This document shows positions 44,938-56,430 of a stretch of DNA of 64,000 nucleotides, in pieces. This stretch comes from Euborellia annulipes (Eukaryota > Arthropoda > Insecta > Dermaptera > Anisolabididae), in the NCBI GenBank assembly GCA_023213315.1, contig JAKCPI010001598.1, positions 62,001-126,000 of the forward strand. Direction: 5' to 3'. Made by a program: the position numbers and the translations under genes. Numbering within the stretch: the first letter of the stretch is position 1; every line of letters begins with the position of its first letter. The notes below the pieces were generated by a model. That model made no database searches, was not told the origin of the DNA, and worked only from the letters and a program-made list of their open reading frames with translations.

Positions 44938-45599
44938 ACTTTCTCTTACCTATGTATATATGTAATATATATATAGAGAGAAAGTATTGGTTCATGTCAA
45001 AAATTCGATGTCGAGATTTTGATGGATATACACGTTTTGAGGTCCCCTGAATCCAAAAAAGTGGTTTTCGCGACATGGTCTGTCTGTCTGTGTGTCTGTC
45101 TGTGAACAAAATATCTCAATAACGAAAAGAGCTAGGAGGTTGAAATTGTATATTTAAGTTAGGCACCCCCATAGGACGTCACACGAAGCTTTTGAACAAA
45201 ATCGACCAAAAAGTACTAGCACTTTACTGATTCACTTTTTCAGTTTTTTTCGATTTTCTCAAAATTTGCTCCAACGATTTTTTTTTAAATTCAAAAATCA
45301 ATTATTTTTTAGATTCTCTATAAAATGTATATTCTCATTTTGTGATTGAAATCTTCTGAAGACCACTTTACTCTTGTACTCCATAGAAAAGATAGGAGAA
45401 ATGGTTGCCATGGTAACAAAATATAAATATTTTCCCATACTTATAAATTTTACATCTTGAATTCAATTGTACCCTACTGTCGGAAACTAAATACATGTCG
45501 ACACAAAAAATCTGGTGTGACAAGCACAGTACACAACTTTCGATTACCGAAGGTAAGAGAAAGTTGTGTGCTGTGCGCAAGTCACACCAGATTTTTTTT
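44938..45599 (+). mobile_element. Family A element, full length, same orientation as its neighbour
   Basis: All landmarks are present, ~140 bp after the previous copy. The two are highly similar, suggesting recent amplification or local duplication. Confidence 0.92.
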
Positions 45600-45690
45600 A
45601 GTAAATCTTTCTTTAATTGCCGCCCCCTGATATCTGTCGCGCGGGGCACTTGCCCCCACAGCCCCCCCCCCCCTAGATCCGGTCCTGAGC
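45595..45690 (-). mobile_element. hAT-type MITE, group 3, fragment
   Basis: Minus strand: CAGGACCGGATCTAG, G-run, GGGGCAAGTGCCCCGCG, TTTAC; homologous to the left half of 28417-28607. Confidence 0.7.
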
Positions 45691-45779
45691 AAAAATAAGA
45701 AAAAGTGATACCTTGTAACTTACTTAATACTTGAAAGTCTCCCTACTTATTAAACGAAAAATTTAGAAAATATGTCGAT

Positions 45780-45997
45780 GTACCATCTATTGCAATAGTA
45801 TTGAGAATAAAGCCCCGAAGTTAGGCAGCCCAAATGGCAGCTGGTCTGTCTAAGAAATATCTTTTTCAAAGCAGACAATAGGGCGATCGGCCTTTATTAC
45901 CATAAAAATTTATCTTTTTAATATATTAGTGAACGTGTACCATTTGGGCTGCCTAACTGCCGGGCTTTATTCTCAATACTATTGCAATAGATGGTAC
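45780..45997. mobile_element. Small foldback (palindrome) element
   Basis: Arms of ~58 bases (GTACCATCTATTGCAATAGT...GGCAGCCCAAATGG and complement) around a ~100-base loop. No ORF. Confidence 0.8.
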
Positions 45998-46084
45998 CTT
46001 TAGGAAAAAGCATAATTATTTTGTAATATAGGCTAGGCCTGTAGATTAACTATTATTGTCACATAATTATGAATAAGCTTTTAA

Positions 46085-46132
46085 ACAATACTTTCTCTCT
46101 ATATATTTCATATATAGGGTAAGAGAAAGTAA
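46085..46132. repeat. Solitary family A 5' hairpin
   Basis: ACTTTCTCTC-TATATAT-GGTAAGAGAAAGT with none of the rest of family A on either side. The same hairpin occurs within three group 1 hAT MITEs. Confidence 0.65.
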
Positions 46133-46734
46133 AAATTAACAAAATTTTATGGGTTTTTGGCATAAAATTTGGATAAACGAAATTTGGCAAATTTATTACA
46201 CTGGTAACTATAGAGTAGTGTATCTAATTTATACATTATATACATTATTATTATAACATCCCGTTTTAAGGAGGGGCTAAAGAACTAATTAATTAATTAA
46301 TAACAACCAAATTTTTTTAATTAAAATTGGCAGTTTCATCCGATATTATCGTTTTTTCGCTCCTATAAACAAGGGACGTCAAAATCGAATTCAAAAGAAT
46401 CTCTATTCTTTTTCGTACAAAGACGGCTTTTTTCTTATTTTTTTAAATATATAAATACATATATAAAAAAAAAAAAAATTAAAATACATATTGAAAAATC
46501 AACAACGAATTCTCTTTTTGACAATTTTATCAATCACCAAATGACTGCACCTTTTCATTCTAACAAATATTTATATAGAAATAACTAAATAAATATTAAA
46601 TCTATTAGTTCAAGTGCGATACGATACAATAGAGACGATACAAATTTGGATGAAAAAAGACTGATAGGATCTGGGAATAAAACCGATTGATATAATCCTT
46701 TATTTATTATATTGTCAAATAATAGAGCGGAAAA

Positions 46735-47272
46735 AAAGAAACCATTTCTCCTATCTTTCCTATGAAGTACAAGAGTTAAGTGTGCTTCAAACAATTTTGA
46801 GAGCAAAATGTATTTAAGGTGCGCGTCTCGGGGTGCTAATTTTGGGACTTTCCAGCGGCCACAATTTTGAAGCTATCGACCTCAAATTTTTTTTAAATTA
46901 AAGCTATTTAAAATATCTACAACTTATAGAAGCCCTTTTTTTGATTTTCGAAAAAAAAATTTTTTTTAGATTAATCGCATTAAATAAAAGATATTTTTAA
47001 AAAAGGAGCTCTATAAGTTGTAGATAATTAAATTAGCAATCATTGTGTTAAAAAATAATTAATTTTTTGCCTTTAATTAATTAGCTGGAAAGTCTAGAAT
47101 GAAATGGATCAAGTTGCGTGTATTCTAATGGGGTAACACTAACGCCATCTGGTGCCGCCTCGAGTCAATCGTGTTTTAACGGTTTTCCGAGACGCGCACC
47201 TTAAAGAGATAATTGATTTATGAATTTTAATCAAAATTGTTAACGAGAGAATTTTGATTATATAGAAACTGA
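46735..47272 (-). mobile_element. Family A element fragment, reverse, split by a TTAA MITE
   Basis: AAACCATTTCTCCTATC to CAAAATGTATTTAA, then after the MITE AGAGATAATTGATTTATG and on to GAAACTGAAC. Confidence 0.8.
46818..47200. mobile_element. MITE with TTAA target duplication (383 bp)
   Basis: Perfect 14-bp inverted termini GGTGCGCGTCTCGG/CCGAGACGCGCACC. TTAA flanks on both sides (46814-46817, 47201-47204). A subterminal inverted repeat ACTTTCCAGC (46847-46856)/GCTGGAAAGT (47094-47103). TTAA targets are typical of piggyBac and Kolobok elements. The target was the family A consensus ATTTTAAAGAG. No transposase. Confidence 0.93.
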
Positions 47273-47407
47273 ACAAAATATGGTGTGACTGGCCGCACAA
47301 CACACAACTTTCTCTTACCTTCGATAATCGAAAGTTGTACTTGTCACACCAGATTTTTCGTGTAGTATTATATTTAGTTTTTCCGCCGATATATTAGAAT
47401 TCAAGAA

Positions 47408-48319
47408 GCCCTCGGGGCATGGCGTAGAGGTTAGCGTGCTAACCTCGTATACCAAACGTCGCGGGTTCGACCCCAGGCAGTCCGATGATTTTATTTAAGC
47501 CAATTGGATACCAAATGGCTTAAATAAGAATGCCTGGACCCATAGGCGTAGCCACGGGGGGGGGGGGTTTGGGGGTTCAAACCCCCCCCCCATTGGACCC
47601 AAGCCATGACTAGATATTTAAGCTCTATAATACAAAATACTTTTTCTCTCTATATTTTTCATATATAGGGTAAGAGAAAGTAAAATATAATAATTTTCTC
47701 TAGCTTAAAAAAAAAAAAAAATTAAATAAAACGCAAAAAATTCGAGAAAATTCAGAATTTTCCCATTGAAAAGAATTGATTTTTGTTATGCTTTATAAAA
47801 AATTAAAGCCGCTTAAAATTGATTAAATCTCGCAAATGAAAAATAATAAAAATTATTATATAAATAAATTTTTTATTTTTTTTCTTAAAGAGGTCTGAGA
47901 TAGGAGTCTGGTCAAGAGAAACATATATACATAAAATTAAGAGATTTTTCATTATTTATTGCATGATACGAGCTGATTGAAAAATTGCGGCACTTAATTA
48001 AGAAAGGGCGGGCCCGAGCCACCTCGAGGGGGGGGTCCGGGGGGGCGAAGCGAAGGTGGGGTAAGTGGCTAGTCATATATTTCATTAGACGCCTTATACC
48101 GCCCTATTAGTCGGGGTGGGGGGGAGAAATAATCCTAAACCCCCCCCCATCCAAAATTCCTGGCTACGCCTATGCCTGGACCCCATATATGTATATTTAT
48201 TAATAACGGATATCGTAAAAAGTCTTATATGGCCTGAGTTGCCGAAAAGACTGTATGAATGTTTGTGTGAGTGTGAGTGTGAATGAGAAAAAAGTGTGAA
48301 TGTTTAAAAAAAAAAAAAA
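47408..48319 (+). mobile_element. SINE-1 copy, split by the hAT MITE 47541-48174
   Basis: GCCCTCGGGGCATGGCGTAG head, box B GGGTTCGACCCC, body hairpin, interruption at CCTGGACC, then the core TATATGGCCTGAGTTGCCG, the tail and poly(A). Confidence 0.88.
47541..48174. mobile_element. hAT-type MITE, group 1, full copy (634 bp)
   Basis: CATAGGCGTAGCCACGG and TGGCTACGCCTATG termini. The 8-bp duplication CCTGGACC (47533-47540, 48175-48182) lies within the SINE consensus. Close to the copy at 27284. Confidence 0.93.
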
Positions 48320-48590
48320 GATTTCAAGATGTAAGATTTATTAGTATGGCAAAATATTTTGTTACCATGGCAACCATTTCTCTTATCCTTCCTATGAAGT
48401 ACAAGAGTAGTGTTGTGCTTCAAACAATTTTGAGAGCGAAATGAGTGTTTTTTGAATTTTAATCAAAATCGTTATAGTGAATTTTGAGAAAATCGAAAAA
48501 AACTGAAAAAGTACATTAGTAAAGTGCTAGTACTTTTTGGCCGATTTTCGGCCGGTTCAAAAGCCTCGTGTCGAAATATTAATAATATAA

Positions 48591-50345
48591 AAATAAAACA
48601 AAAAAACTTTTATCTAAATGCACTATAAATATTTTTGCATAAATATAGCTGAAAATTTGTCCCAAAAAAATAAAGATGCACATCTATCGATTATATTTTA
48701 ATATGAATAAGATTCATTTGAAAAGATCATTTTATTTCTATTTATTTATTTGTTTGTTTTTTTGTCCACCGAGTAGCTTTCTAGGCTTTATCTGTTTGCG
48801 CATTTATTCTTTTTCCATCAGGGTCGATTCGATTCGCTTTATGTCCGAATATAAATGGAATAAGAAGAAGAAGTGGACCAACGGAGAGATATCAAACGGA
48901 TAAATCTTAAAAGGAGAGAAAGAATGAAGTGGGGGGGGGGGAGTATACTGCTATTGGCTGTCTACTGAAGAGTGGGGGAAGGGGAGGGGGGTCAAAAGAA
49001 AAATAGACAACATAAAGGAAATGGGGAAAAAGTCAAGAAATCATACATGGAAACAGAGACGGAGCTTCAACTTATTATATTCTATTGCGATTTAAAAATA
49101 AAAAAAATACGTAAAAATAAATAGAAGAAAAATTTTTATTTAGTTTAATACGTATATCAAAATTTTACTAGGGTTGGGTTAAAAATTAAAAAAGTATAAA
49201 TTGGGAAAATCGCATTAGTAAGGATGGGATAAAGATTAGATTTGATCAAGATGGGAGACTAAGGGCAAGAAAATTTCCTATCTAGTCTATCCCAGCGGTT
49301 CCCAGCCTTTTTTGATGTGCGGCCCATTTTTTCCATAAAAAAAAACGCTGAGGCCCCATGAATATATAAATGTCTGGGTGTATGTGTAAGTAAAATGGGT
49401 TGGTACAAAATTACTTAAAAAAAAAATGATTTTATTGCATTTACTTTGTATTAAGAACAAAAAACAATCTTAAAAACCATGGGTCAGGTGTGAAAAAAGT
49501 CAATTTTTGACCTTGTTTTATGCATACAAGAGGATTTGGATGAAAACCAAATAAATATAAAATGAAAAAGAAATATGAACATATTGCTTTCTGAATATTG
49601 TGCTGAGGAATTTGACAGATGAAACAATTTAATCTATCTATTAATTATGTATTATTTGAGGTAATTATAAGCAATAAAAGATTCTAAAAAATAAATTTCT
49701 AGTTTTATTGTAATTTGAAATTAATTTAGTCCCTTGTGGACGAATACAGTGGGAATGTTCAAAGTTTTAGGAAAACTCTCAAAGTTCAAAGGCGATGGAA
49801 AAAATATGACCTCTATGGATCAGGGTCACCCTAATATGCATATTAAGATAATTTTAATATGAGAAGCCATTCTAGATTTAGAGGATGTTTTTGATGTGCA
49901 AGCCACTGAGGGAAAACTATACACGTAAGAACCTGATACAATTGGTTACAATTCCTTTAAAAAAAAAACAGTTTCTGACAGTGGCCCGCTTGACGCACTC
50001 AAGTTCTATTACTCACGCTCCACATATGTATAATTTGATGCACTGGAGATGGATTACGTAAGCAATCCCAAATATTTGAAAATAAATTATTTTAATATGG
50101 AAAGCAACCGCTGCACCAGCGCGCTGGTGTATTTTCTCCGACAACCTTATATATTAATTGATTTGGATACAAATCAATTGGAATAAATAGGGACCGGGTC
50201 TAGATGGCCTCGATGTCTAAAAATACCATAAATAAATTTAAAAAAAAAGAAAAAAAAATCAATGGCCTCAGCCGAAAATGCAAAATTAAAAAAAAGCATA
50301 TTATATTGAAAAATTTGAAAAAGTCGGTCATAAAAGTCGCTTTTT
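48591..50345. other. AT-rich DNA with a hAT-like end and a SINE-2 fragment
   Basis: 49297 starts CAGCGGTTCCCAGCC, a familiar hAT left terminus followed by a GTGCGGCCC block; no right end was found. 50105-50240 is a decayed SINE-2. No gene seen. Confidence 0.5.
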
Positions 50346-50850
50346 CAAAGCTAAAAAATATTTGAAGTACACTTTGCTTCCTGTACTCCATAGGAAAGAT
50401 AGAAGTGGTTGCCATGGTAACAAAATATAAATATTTTCCATGTTTATGAATTTTACATCTTGAATTATAATACGGTATATCGGCGGGCCCCTAGATAATA
50501 GCACAGATGGCAGAAGTGTTGCCTATTGTTCTAGGGATCAGGGGTTCGCATCCCGTCTCATGTGACGCCATTGATATAAATAAAGGCCGAGTCTAAATGG
50601 CCTGAGATGCTAAAAAAAAACTTTAAATACCCTTGGTCTGTGGCTCAGGGCTAGAGCATTAGCTTCTGGTACCAAAGGTCAAGGTGTCGATGCCGAAAAA
50701 TACCTTAAATCAAATTAAAAAAAAAAAAAAATATTTCGTCGGAAACTAAATATATGTCGACACAAAAAATCTGGTGACAAGCACAGAACACAATTTTCAA
50801 TAACCCAATGCAAGAGAAAGTTGGGTGCTGTGCGTCACACCAGATGTTTT
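50346..50850 (+). mobile_element. Family A element, 3' part, split by SINE-2-like insert
   Basis: TGAAGTACACTTTGC to TATATCGGCGG (50485), and TCGTCGGAAACTAAATATAT to the 3' hairpin ending CACACCAGATG. Confidence 0.75.
50486..50737 (+). mobile_element. Two SINE-2-related units in series
   Basis: Unit 1 (to ~50625) has GGGTTCGCATCCCGTC, CATGTGACG and TCTAAATGGCCTGAGATGC. Unit 2 (50634-50720) has CTTGGTCTGTGGCTCAGGGC, then jumps to GTCGATGCCGAAAAATACC. The whole is flanked by a degenerate duplication (ATATCGGCGG/ATTTCGTCGG). Confidence 0.65.
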
Positions 50851-51283
50851 TTATTCTACTATCATTTCTCGAATTGGCTCTTATCTTTTCTTTTCTTATT
50901 TTCCGTTTCAATTAAATTCCTATAACTTTTTTGATCAAGTTGATTCACTCGAGGGGACACTCGGTTATTTTTCTTTTCTAACAAAAGAAAAATATTTTTT
51001 AATCATCTTTCGAAAGAAAAGTATCAAATAGAGCCAACAAAAAGTGAGGGAACCCAAGTGAGTATAATCTCTGAATAAAGAGTTGATATATCGACAGAAG
51101 AAAAGTTACTAAAATTTTATATCAGGGCTTGCAGAAATTAGTTCGTTTTAAATTGATTGTAATCAAACCAAACGACCAATAATTATGCATTTTCCGATTA
51201 ATTGCTTTAGAATTCCTCTAAAAATAATTATTATTAGGGAGATTTAAGAATTTAAAAATTAGCTAGAGGGGTTTTGGAGAAAT

Positions 51284-52160
51284 TTGAAAAAAATCTGGTG
51301 TGATAGCACATAACTTTCTCTTACCTTCAAAGTAAAAGAATAAACAGGTCTATTCTCTAAAAACAGGCGTTAAAATTTAAAATAAACAAATGGGTGTTAA
51401 AAAGTAATGTAAAAACAATCAGCGTTAAAAAATGCTATTCAAAATCACTTCCTTGCCTCAAATAGCTATTCTGTAAACAAAAATTTAAAGCCAAAGCGTT
51501 AACATTTAGTAAATAGTGTTAAAAATTAATGCCATGTCTAGGGGATGCCTTTAATATTTTAACGTCGTGTTTAAAATAAAAATGGCGTCCTTAACCTAAA
51601 AATAAGGTTATAATTTTGATAGTTTTGAAATAAAAGCAACATGTTAACGTCGCAGTTAAAACTTTGTTTAGAGAATAGCATTTTTTTAACGCTGATTGTT
51701 TCTACATTACTTTTTAACACCCATTTGTTTATTTTAAATTTTAACGCCTGTTTTTAGAAAATAGACCTGAAAGTGTGAAAACTTGAGTCAAAATGAGAAT
51801 ATACATTTTAAAGAGGAACGAAAAAATAATTGATTTATGAATTTTAATCAAAATTGTTAAAGCCAATTTCAAGAAAATAGAAAAAAATTGAAAAATTACA
51901 TCAGTAAAGTACTAGTACTTTTTGGCTGATTTTGTTTAAAAGCTTATTTACACGAGTTCGGAGGGTGTTTAACTTAAAAAAAAAAATTTCAACCTCGTAG
52001 CTCATTTCCTTCATACTTTATTTTGATTACAGACAGAGAGAGTAGACACACACACACACTCACAATTTTGCGGGATCCCCTTTTTTGAACTCAGGGAACC
52101 TGAAAAAGTGTATTTCCATCAAAATTTCGATAGAATTTTTTACATTAATTCAATATTTTT
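51284..52160 (-). mobile_element. Family A element, reverse, split by a foldback
   Basis: AAAAAATCTGGTGTGATAGC and AACTTTCTCTTACC before, GTCAAAATGAGAATATAC to ATTTTTTACATTAATTC after the foldback. Confidence 0.75.
51345..51769. mobile_element. Foldback element (425 bp)
   Basis: Arms of ~100-115 bases starting CAGGTCTATTCTCTAAAAAC, rich in GCGTTAAAA. A detached arm fragment is at 31840-31915. No clear target duplication. Confidence 0.8.
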
Positions 52161-53397
52161 ACTCTCTTCTAGCATTCAAAGTTCTATAACTCATAGAAAA
52201 GTTTTATAAGAAAAACTTCCGTGGTTCCAATATCCTGAGAGATGGAAAGAGCAAATCCCTATTAAAAGAACGTTTTCCCTTTCCATGATATAAGAGAGAT
52301 TGAAGCCTGCCCCTAAACGAAAACACCTTTGGTAAATATAATAAAACCGTGGTCGGGTATTTGGACATATACAATGAAATAAACGCTTTTGAAATTTTGT
52401 ATGTTCTGTTTTTCCGTTTTTTTTTTTTTTTTTTTTATATGAGAGACAAAGTATAATAATGATTGCAGCTCACTCTGATTGGCTGTTATTTTCTTTTGTT
52501 ATACTCTCTCTCTTTTTCTAAGTTAATCATTTTAAACAAAAATATATTCTATAGCTTATTTATTCGTTTATTGTTTTCTTTTTGTTGAAAAAAAAAGCTT
52601 GGCTTATTTTTTTTTATTTGGAAACGCGTCCATCCCATTATTCCATTGATAATCATCCGGTGGGAGGGGTGGAGTGACCTACTACTCCCCCGAGGTGATG
52701 ATGTCAGCAGGCACGCCGGGGAGACAATTGTACTCTCTGAACAAACACTTGGAACAAAGACCGGGCACAATTCCGCAAATCAGACACTCGGGGTGTTGGT
52801 AACCACCAATAAAAATTCATCAACGAGATGCATAAATGGATGCTGTAGGGCGACATACTGTATCACGTCATCAGTATTCTCAAAACATTTAGGAGTCGCC
52901 AAAGTAGAAAGAGATTATGTCCTAAATCTTTTATAATTTACAAATTAGACAGAACCATAAAATTATGTTAGCAGAAAATTTAGAAACCAATGAATCAATG
53001 CCCTTTCAAGGGGGAAAGAAAGAACATAAACTTTGTTTACAAGTCACTGACACCACTGTGGAATTAGAACCCGGATGGAAATTTTTTCCCGGTATTCAAT
53101 TCAGAGCCAGAAGAAAGTTTCAATTGTGGTGTCAGTTTGGATTTCAGCATAATAAAAGAAAAATATTACAACCAGATATATCAATGATGACTATCTAGTG
53201 GACCTGAAGATGCTTCCGGACCGAAACATTCAGAAGGAATAATAAAATTAATGAAAATTTGTAATCTGCCTTTTTTCTCCAAGTATCCATATAAATTATT
53301 TCTTAAGTTAATAGAAAAAAGACTTCCCAACATCTCCATATAAAATTCTTCTTAAAATTGGAATTGTGAAAATCCCATTCCAATCTATGTGAGTTGT
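52161..53397. other. Intergenic DNA with a GC-richer island at 52640-52900
   Basis: The island is single-copy, with ACAATTGT, GGAACAAAGACC and GCAAATCAG (Sox/POU-like) motifs. It carries a 96-aa + frame and 73-aa - frame, neither recognisable. A 77-aa frame at 52965 ends just before a hammerhead-like motif (53207-53230: CTGAAGA, T, short stem, GAAAC). Regulatory element or unrecognised exon; not resolved. Confidence 0.3.
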
Positions 53398-53820
53398 GAA
53401 CGAAAGTCTTGCTAATCCGGCATACAGATGAATCCCGTGTGATGAAAAGCCACTTCTTCGGGATATTGCAGCAAAAAAGGGGTTATTTAAGAAAACTAAG
53501 TGTAATTACAGATTTTTAAGATTAAATTTTGATATTATATTAAATGTTTTGGCTAATCCAGAAAAGGACAGGTCCAGGGGCGTAACTAGAGAATTTGGCC
53601 GGAGGGCCATGGGACCAACCGGGGGGGGGGTGGGCAGCTAACCTCCGGTGGGCCTGGAAAGCCCCATATTTTTTCAATTTTTCTTGGGGCAAGGAGCTTC
53701 CTGGGGGGGGGGGCAGCCCCCCTCCCGGCACGCCTCTAGTTACGTCCATGGACCGGTCCCGTTTAGACCGGATTAGCAAGGCGGTATAAATTCAAAAATT
53801 GCCGGTCTAATCTTTGATTT
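53398..53820. mobile_element. Possible pogo/Tigger-like remnant with a hAT MITE inside
   Basis: CTTGCTAATCCGGCATACAG at 53409, GGCTAATCCAGAAAAGGAC at 53551 and GACCGGATTAGCAAGG at 53767 resemble the 'gctaatccgg' ends of pogo-type elements. Borders not defined. Confidence 0.3.
53575..53750. mobile_element. hAT-type MITE, group 6 (176 bp)
   Basis: CAGGGGCGTAACTAGAG at the left and CTCTAGTTACGTCCATG at the right are inverted. Flanks GACAGGTC/GACCGGTC match at 7 of 8. The interior is G/C-rich; ORFs on both strands reflect it. Confidence 0.85.
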
Positions 53821-56080
53821 GTGCGTTTATAAAGTTGTTTGAAAAACGCTGCTATTGAAGTCAACATTTCAATCATACCGGGATGTGCACTCTTGTTTAA
53901 GGAGTTAATTTTTCAAGTCTGATTCCCACCCGAAGTGGTTTTGGATTCCTTGATAGTTTTAATAGAAAATTGATTAGCACAGTGAATGGGGTTGATTATT
54001 TACGATAGCTTTGTCAATGGGGCGTGATTCACGCCCTCGAGGCCTTTGACCCCTTCAGTGTGGGGAGGAGGGGGAAGGGACCCATGATTCAATTTGATAA
54101 GTCACTCATTCATTCAGCAAATGCAAGCATTGTGTTGCGGATCCGCCTGCCCTCAACAAATTCGCACCCCTGCCTATAACTATATTATTTTTTTCAAGAG
54201 GCGTTGAGGGAAAATCGCCAGTAAACATTCAACAGCATCGAGACATCTCAGAAAATTTTATAAACAAAAGGTTATGTTTTAGAAATATCACGACTAAACT
54301 GAATTTTCCTTAAATTAAGATGATGATTAATGTCTGTTTGATTGTTTTAGGCCTTAAAAATGATTTGTAAAAAAAAAAAATCGAAACTCTAGTAATGCTT
54401 TGAGTTGGCCAATCAAGTCAATAAAAATTTGCAAAAATTAAGTGTTTTAATAATCTTAATGAGGACCGTCCCCTCATAAAAATCGACAAGTAACCACCTT
54501 TGGTAGTCTATATTGTTTCTCTATGTATTTGTAAAAAAATAAATAAATAATTACTTTTTCATTAATATGTGTACACCATGTTAGTAGTTTGCAGAAACTA
54601 GAAGATCCCTTTTCATGGCTTTTTTGGGATAAGAAATCTAAACAAAAAAAATCTCACATGATTAAATAAAAACTCATATTCAAAATTAATTCTCAAATGT
54701 TGAATTAATTATGAATATGAGTTGACTACAAAATATTTTAAGACTAAAAGAAAAATATTTGCCATTTAATTTTTTTATTTTTAATATACAGTACAAAGTT
54801 TATTATTTTATAAATAAATAAAATTAGATAATAATAAATTTATCCTAGTCTTGAGAACATATTTTGAAGAACCACAGGAGATATGATGATTTCTTGAATT
54901 CTTATCTTCTTCTCTTCGTTTAGTCGAATCTTGCATTATAAAACTTCTTAGTCTTCTTAGAGACAAAAAAAATGTCATTCACTCATAATTCTTAAATGTT
55001 CTTCGCATAAAATGTATTAATAAATGATCATATATGAAAAAAGTAGTTCAAAGAGTGTGCAAAAGTGCAACAAAAAGATTCTTTAAGTGTGACCACTCTC
55101 CCAATTCAAATAAATTGTCAATGTTAAGTAAAGCTAAGCTAAGGGACCTATGATAAAGTTTTCTTATGCGCCCAGGGAGAGTGATCCCCCTCACCACTAA
55201 GTATCATTCCCTAATTCATATAAAAGAAAGAATATGCAATGAATTTTGGCCGAAATAATTATAAAAATTTTGTCCGAAAAGAAACCTGTTGTATTTTCAT
55301 TGGATTTATCATCTTAACACAAAGACCCGAACTGAACGGAGTACCAGCTGATGAGACCCTGCCTAAAAGCCTATTAATCATTAAAGCGAAGTATATATGT
55401 ACTCTCCACAAGGGAATCTTTATGTTCGATTCACTTGCTGTTCGAAATCAAATGTGATCAGAATCAAGAATCCAATGAAACATGACAAGTTTCACTTTTT
55501 GAAATTCAAAAATAAAATAGAAAAAAAAAAAAAAAAAAAACCAAGAACTCGTCTCTTTCCTCCGATCTCTAGACTAAACTACCTAAAAGGGGGATAGAGA
55601 GTCAGTCAGCTTACGATTAATTCTAGCGATGGAGTTCCGAGAGAGAGCTCTTGTTCACAAAAGAGTTTACAATGGAGTATGACAATTTAAATTTAATAAA
55701 ATATTCAAAAGCAAAATAAAAAATTATTTTGGTTCATACAAAATTGACGAATAATAATTTTTTTCCACCCACCATCTTCTATTCTATATCCTAAAATTTT
55801 TTGAAATATTTTTTTTTTTAAATAATCTAAATATTCTGCTGAAAATATTCAATGTTCAAAAACACTAAATAAATTCATAAAAATATTTAGATTTCTTTCA
55901 AAAAATAATCAAATTTTGAATAATAGAAAATTTAATTTCCCCAATTTTGACTTAAAAAATGTATCATAAATCAATTCTTAATTCAAATTTAGAATAATCT
56001 TTTTTTTTTTTTGAAAAACAAAAAGAATATTTTTATTAGGCTTTTGATTTATTCTTAAAAATATAACTTTAAAGGCAAAG
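53821..56080. other. AT-rich DNA, no gene seen
   Basis: A short palindrome lies at 54667-54724 (AACTCATATTC...GAATATGAGTT). A GC-richer patch at 53990-54180 is unremarkable. Confidence 0.45.
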
Positions 56081-56430
56081 GCGGATCCAAGAGATCTAGG
56101 GAAGTTCTTAATTAAAAAATTAGATTTTAAAAATCGCAATTTGTAAAAACAATTAGAACCCGTATCAATGTATTCGATTTAATAAAAGTTTATTTGTGTT
56201 AAAACAGGTATTGATTATTAATTCAATGTGCTTTCTTCAGGAATAATTTAGATACAAATCGCACCTAAAGGTAAATAAATTTTTATCTATATTGATCCTG
56301 AAGATTCCAATAATAGAATTAGTAACCGAAACGTTGTATTTTATACAAATCAAGAAAACAAATTTTACAAAACGGGTCCCTTTCAGATCCCCCTTCAGAG
56401 ATCCGCCAGGCAAGGGCGTTGCCAAGAGGA
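56081..56430. mobile_element. Possible hAT-type MITE, group 5-like
   Basis: CAAAGGCGGATCCAAGAG at the left and AGATCCGCCAGGCAAGG at the right resemble 42385-42644, but the target duplication is not clear. A degraded hammerhead-like stretch (CTGAAGA ... GAAACGTTG) is inside at 56296-56338. Confidence 0.4.

Larger units (their letters stand above)
47275..48590 (-). mobile_element. Family A element, reverse, split by SINE-1 with a hAT MITE in it
   Basis: 3' hairpin at 47279-47360, broken after TAGAATTCAAGA (47407). It resumes at 48320 with TTTCAAGATGTAAG and runs to the AGTGCTAGTACT core, truncated near 48590. Confidence 0.85.

Noticed and set aside
49297..50000. Complete hAT element starting CAGCGGTTCCCAGCC
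   Set aside because: No matching right terminus or 8-bp duplication could be found downstream.
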